From NCBI GenBank assembly GCA_012960755.1, contig DUAT01000003.1:1-8580 (forward strand): a stretch of 8,580 bases of DNA. The letters run 5' to 3'. Made by a program: the position numbers and the translations under genes. The DNA is from Gammaproteobacteria bacterium. Its GTDB lineage: Bacteria; Pseudomonadota; Gammaproteobacteria; Pseudomonadales; Azotimanducaceae_A. Position 1 is the first letter of the stretch; each line of letters begins with the position of its first letter. Below, one piece after another: positions 6,777 through 8,580 of the stretch. The notes beneath the pieces are model-generated. The model worked only from the letters and a program-made list of their open reading frames with translations, did not search any database and was not told the DNA's origin.

Positions 6777-6805
6777 GTTTTCGAAAACTCCTAGCAGCCT
6801 GCTAG
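6777..6805. promoter_or_regulatory. Two palindromes between the ATPase remnant and the permease
   Basis: GTTTTCGAAAAC (6777-6788, perfect) repeats the core seen at 6555-6566. It is followed by CTAGCAG-C-CTGCTAG (6791-6805), a perfect odd-centred palindrome. Both fall in the 62-base gap before the permease ribosome binding site, so they may be operator sites or a small mRNA structure affecting permease expression. No T-run follows the second one. Confidence 0.35.
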
Positions 6806-6829
6806 ATTTGCTTCTTCAGGAAGGTATCA

Positions 6830-8580
6830 GTGATTACTATAAATGATTTGAAATACACCATGCGTCTGATAAAAAAGACGCCAGTATTTAGCTTAATCTG
6901 CTTGCTGGTGGTGGCCTTCGGCGTCGCGCTGGTTCTTATGTTGTATACCCTTGTTAAGAACGTCTACTTTCAGGAAATGCCGTTCGCGAATGGTGATCGA
7001 TTTGTGGTGATAAAACAGGCCCAGAAAGAATCCGGGCGCGAAAATGATGCATTACCGATGAATGGTTTCGCGTTCAACATGATTCTGGACGGGACACATT
7101 CATTCAAAACACTGGGTGCCTTTCAAACATCTCCAACCATTGTCTCCAGCGTTAACAATGGTACCGGAAGTGGCAGCGCGGAGATGTATCTGGCGGCTAA
7201 GATCATGCCGAACTTGCTGGCGGCGACGACGGTCAGCCCAATAAAAGGAAGGCTGTTGGCTGAAGAGGATACTGGCAGTGGGGCTGAACCAGTTGTCCTG
7301 ATCAGTTATCGGCTATGGCAAAACTATTACCTGGGTGATGTCGACATAATTGGTAAAACTGCCAGGTTGAATGCAAACACTTATACAATTGTTGGGGTCA
7401 TGCCTGAAGGCTATGCTTACCCGACCAATTATGATCTATGGTTTCCGCTGGCTATACCTGAATCCGCTCGCATGGAGGAACCCGCCGTCTATCTCGCGGC
7501 AGGTGTTTTGGCAAAAAATTCAGATTTGGTTTCTGCGACGGTTGATGTGAAAAACACCCTGGCACAGATACGCCTGCAGAACCCCGAAATCTATGACCTG
7601 CTCTACGGTTCGGTAACGATACATGCCCGACATACACAAGACAGCAACAATGGAATTCCACAGGTATTGGGTAGCATGGCGTTGGTTATCATTCTGCTGG
7701 TCAGCGTGAATCTCAGTAGTCTGTTTCTGGTGAGAGCCAATACAAGAATGCAGGAATTGGCGATTCGAAATGCACTGGGTTCAAGTCGCCTGCAGATAGT
7801 GACGCAGGTTCTGTCCGAGTCACTTGTGCTCTGTATCGCCGGGGCGACTGCGGGGATTCTGATAACCGAAGCGTTCATGCATCTGTTGCAGAACTCTGCA
7901 GCAAGATTGTCCACCAACTTGACCCAGCCGCCTTTCTGGCGCGATTACAGCCCGGATGAAAGTGGCATCGGCTTCGTTGTTTTGCTGACCTTTTTGATCT
8001 GGATACTCTCCGGTAGTTTTGCGGCTTTTCGGGCCTCAGGCAAACAGCTAAACCTTATTCTGGATAATGGATCAAGGGGAATGACCGACAGGAAGGGTAA
8101 CTTCACATTAAAGATTATCGTGGCGGTAGAGGTGATACTGTCCTTTTTCCTATTGGTGCTATGCGGCCTTAACGTCGTGTTTATGCAGGAAGTAAGCACG
8201 GTAGATTATGGTGTAAATAGCCGTAATGTTGATACGGCCCGGGTCGATCTTGCGTCAAGCAGTTATGAGGCATCCTCTTCGAGGCAAAGATACATCGTAG
8301 ATTTGACAAACGAATTGCGGCGCAACCCAGCGATCACGGACGTGAGCATTAGCACCTCGTTCCCGGCACAGCGGGCAATTCCTTTCGCTTATAATCTAAC
8401 GGATAGATCTACCAGGGAAAACGAGAGTCTACCCCAGGCGGATGTTATCTGGATTTCATCCAACTATTTCGACTTCCCGGAGGTCAACTTGATCGAAGGC
8501 CGTCAATTTGACAATACAGATACACAAAACACGCCACCTGTCGTTATCGTAGACGACGAGTTTGCAAGGCGAAGCTGGCA
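6830..8580 (+). CDS. MacB/FtsX-type ABC transporter permease, N-terminal part (runs off the window)
   Basis: The start is GTG 6830, preceded by AGGAAGG (6818-6824) at 5 bases. The opening NDLKYTMRLIKKTPVFS is typical of large double-unit permeases, which makes this start better than the in-frame ATG at 6860. In order: a first membrane segment (about 21-42); a periplasmic MacB-like domain (about 45-275, with KGRLLAEED and VVLISYRLW); an FtsX domain with segments at about 281-301, 330-347 and 381-400 and the cytoplasmic ELAIRNALGSSR motif; a further segment (427-450); then the second periplasmic domain, reaching FARRSW at the window end. The role is inferred from family: ATP-driven work on envelope substrates or export, with an ATPase partner that is truncated here. 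Continued from base 1, the total is 815 residues, the usual size of this type with two MacB/FtsX units. The 8580 base changes the codon after that tryptophan from proline (CCC) to CA-. Confidence 0.93.
   Translation, partial: MITINDLKYTMRLIKKTPVFSLICLLVVAFGVALVLMLYTLVKNVYFQEMPFANGDRFVVIKQAQKESGRENDALPMNGFAFNMILDGTHSFKTLGAFQTSPTIVSSVNNGTGSGSAEMYLAAKIMPNLLAATTVSPIKGRLLAEEDTGSGAEPVVLISYRLWQNYYLGDVDIIGKTARLNANTYTIVGVMPEGYAYPTNYDLWFPLAIPESARMEEPAVYLAAGVLAKNSDLVSATVDVKNTLAQIRLQNPEIYDLLYGSVTIHARHTQDSNNGIPQVLGSMALVIILLVSVNLSSLFLVRANTRMQELAIRNALGSSRLQIVTQVLSESLVLCIAGATAGILITEAFMHLLQNSAARLSTNLTQPPFWRDYSPDESGIGFVVLLTFLIWILSGSFAAFRASGKQLNLILDNGSRGMTDRKGNFTLKIIVAVEVILSFFLLVLCGLNVVFMQEVSTVDYGVNSRNVDTARVDLASSSYEASSSRQRYIVDLTNELRRNPAITDVSISTSFPAQRAIPFAYNLTDRSTRENESLPQADVIWISSNYFDFPEVNLIEGRQFDNTDTQNTPPVVIVDDEFARRSW
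8482..8579. repeat. Terminal direct repeat, right copy
   Basis: This copy is identical to bases 1-98 and in the same permease frame. The final base of the window (8580, A) does not match base 99 (C). Closing the sequence here would give a ring of about 8481 bp. Confidence 0.97.

Noticed and set aside
7603..7917. A 104-codon reverse-strand frame
   Set aside because: It is antisense to the FtsX domain of the permease and has no supporting features.
1..8580. Plasmid or phage identity for the putative ring
   Set aside because: No replication initiator, relaxase, partition, integrase or structural phage gene is visible; terminal redundancy alone is not enough.

Overview
The window looks like a piece of a Gram-negative, probably gammaproteobacterial genome of moderate GC content. 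This is inferred from a TonB-dependent outer-membrane receptor, an ABC permease of the MacB/FtsX type and a small exported periplasmic-type protein. No rRNA, tRNA, CRISPR array, or replication or conjugation gene is visible, so the organism cannot be placed more finely.

Layout. (i) 1-796 (+): the C-terminal third of an ABC transporter permease. (ii) 821-1978 (-): a full-length IS4-type DDE transposase reading frame that has lost two of its expected catalytic acids. (iii) 1979-2418: a mostly non-coding gap with a few small palindromes. (iv) 2419-2878 (+): a promoter and a 130-residue exported helical protein, ending at a bidirectional terminator (2912-2942). (v) 2966-5992 (-): a 1008-residue TonB-dependent receptor, convergent with (iv) and sharing its terminator. 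(vi) 5993-6590: an upstream region without a credible gene but rich in short inverted and direct repeats. (vii) 6597-6767 (+): the last ~55 residues of an ABC ATPase of the MacB/LolD type, truncated at its 5' end. (viii) 6830-8580 (+): the N-terminal two thirds of the same kind of permease as in (i), running off the end.

The main structural fact is that bases 1-98 are identical to 8482-8579; base 99 (C) and base 8580 (A) then differ. Joining the end to the start gives a ring of about 8481 bp in which the two permease pieces fuse in frame into one 815-residue protein with a normal domain order, and no gene is cut by the ends. This fits a circular molecule, a tandemly repeated chromosomal segment, or an assembler loop. 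The ring has no recognisable replication gene, and the single-base mismatch shows at least one alternative continuation, so sequence alone does not choose between these.

How the genes work together: an ABC ATPase followed by a permease is the usual operon for this transporter class. Here the ATPase is only a C-terminal remnant, so the permease either borrows an ATPase from elsewhere or is an orphan. The receptor and the small periplasmic protein are neighbours through a shared terminator but on opposite strands, and nothing shows that they act with the transporter. No coherent new system is evident. The points most worth a second look are the ring closure, the truncated ATPase and its breakpoint, the intact but active-site-deficient transposase, and the repeat-rich 6.07-6.81 kb region.
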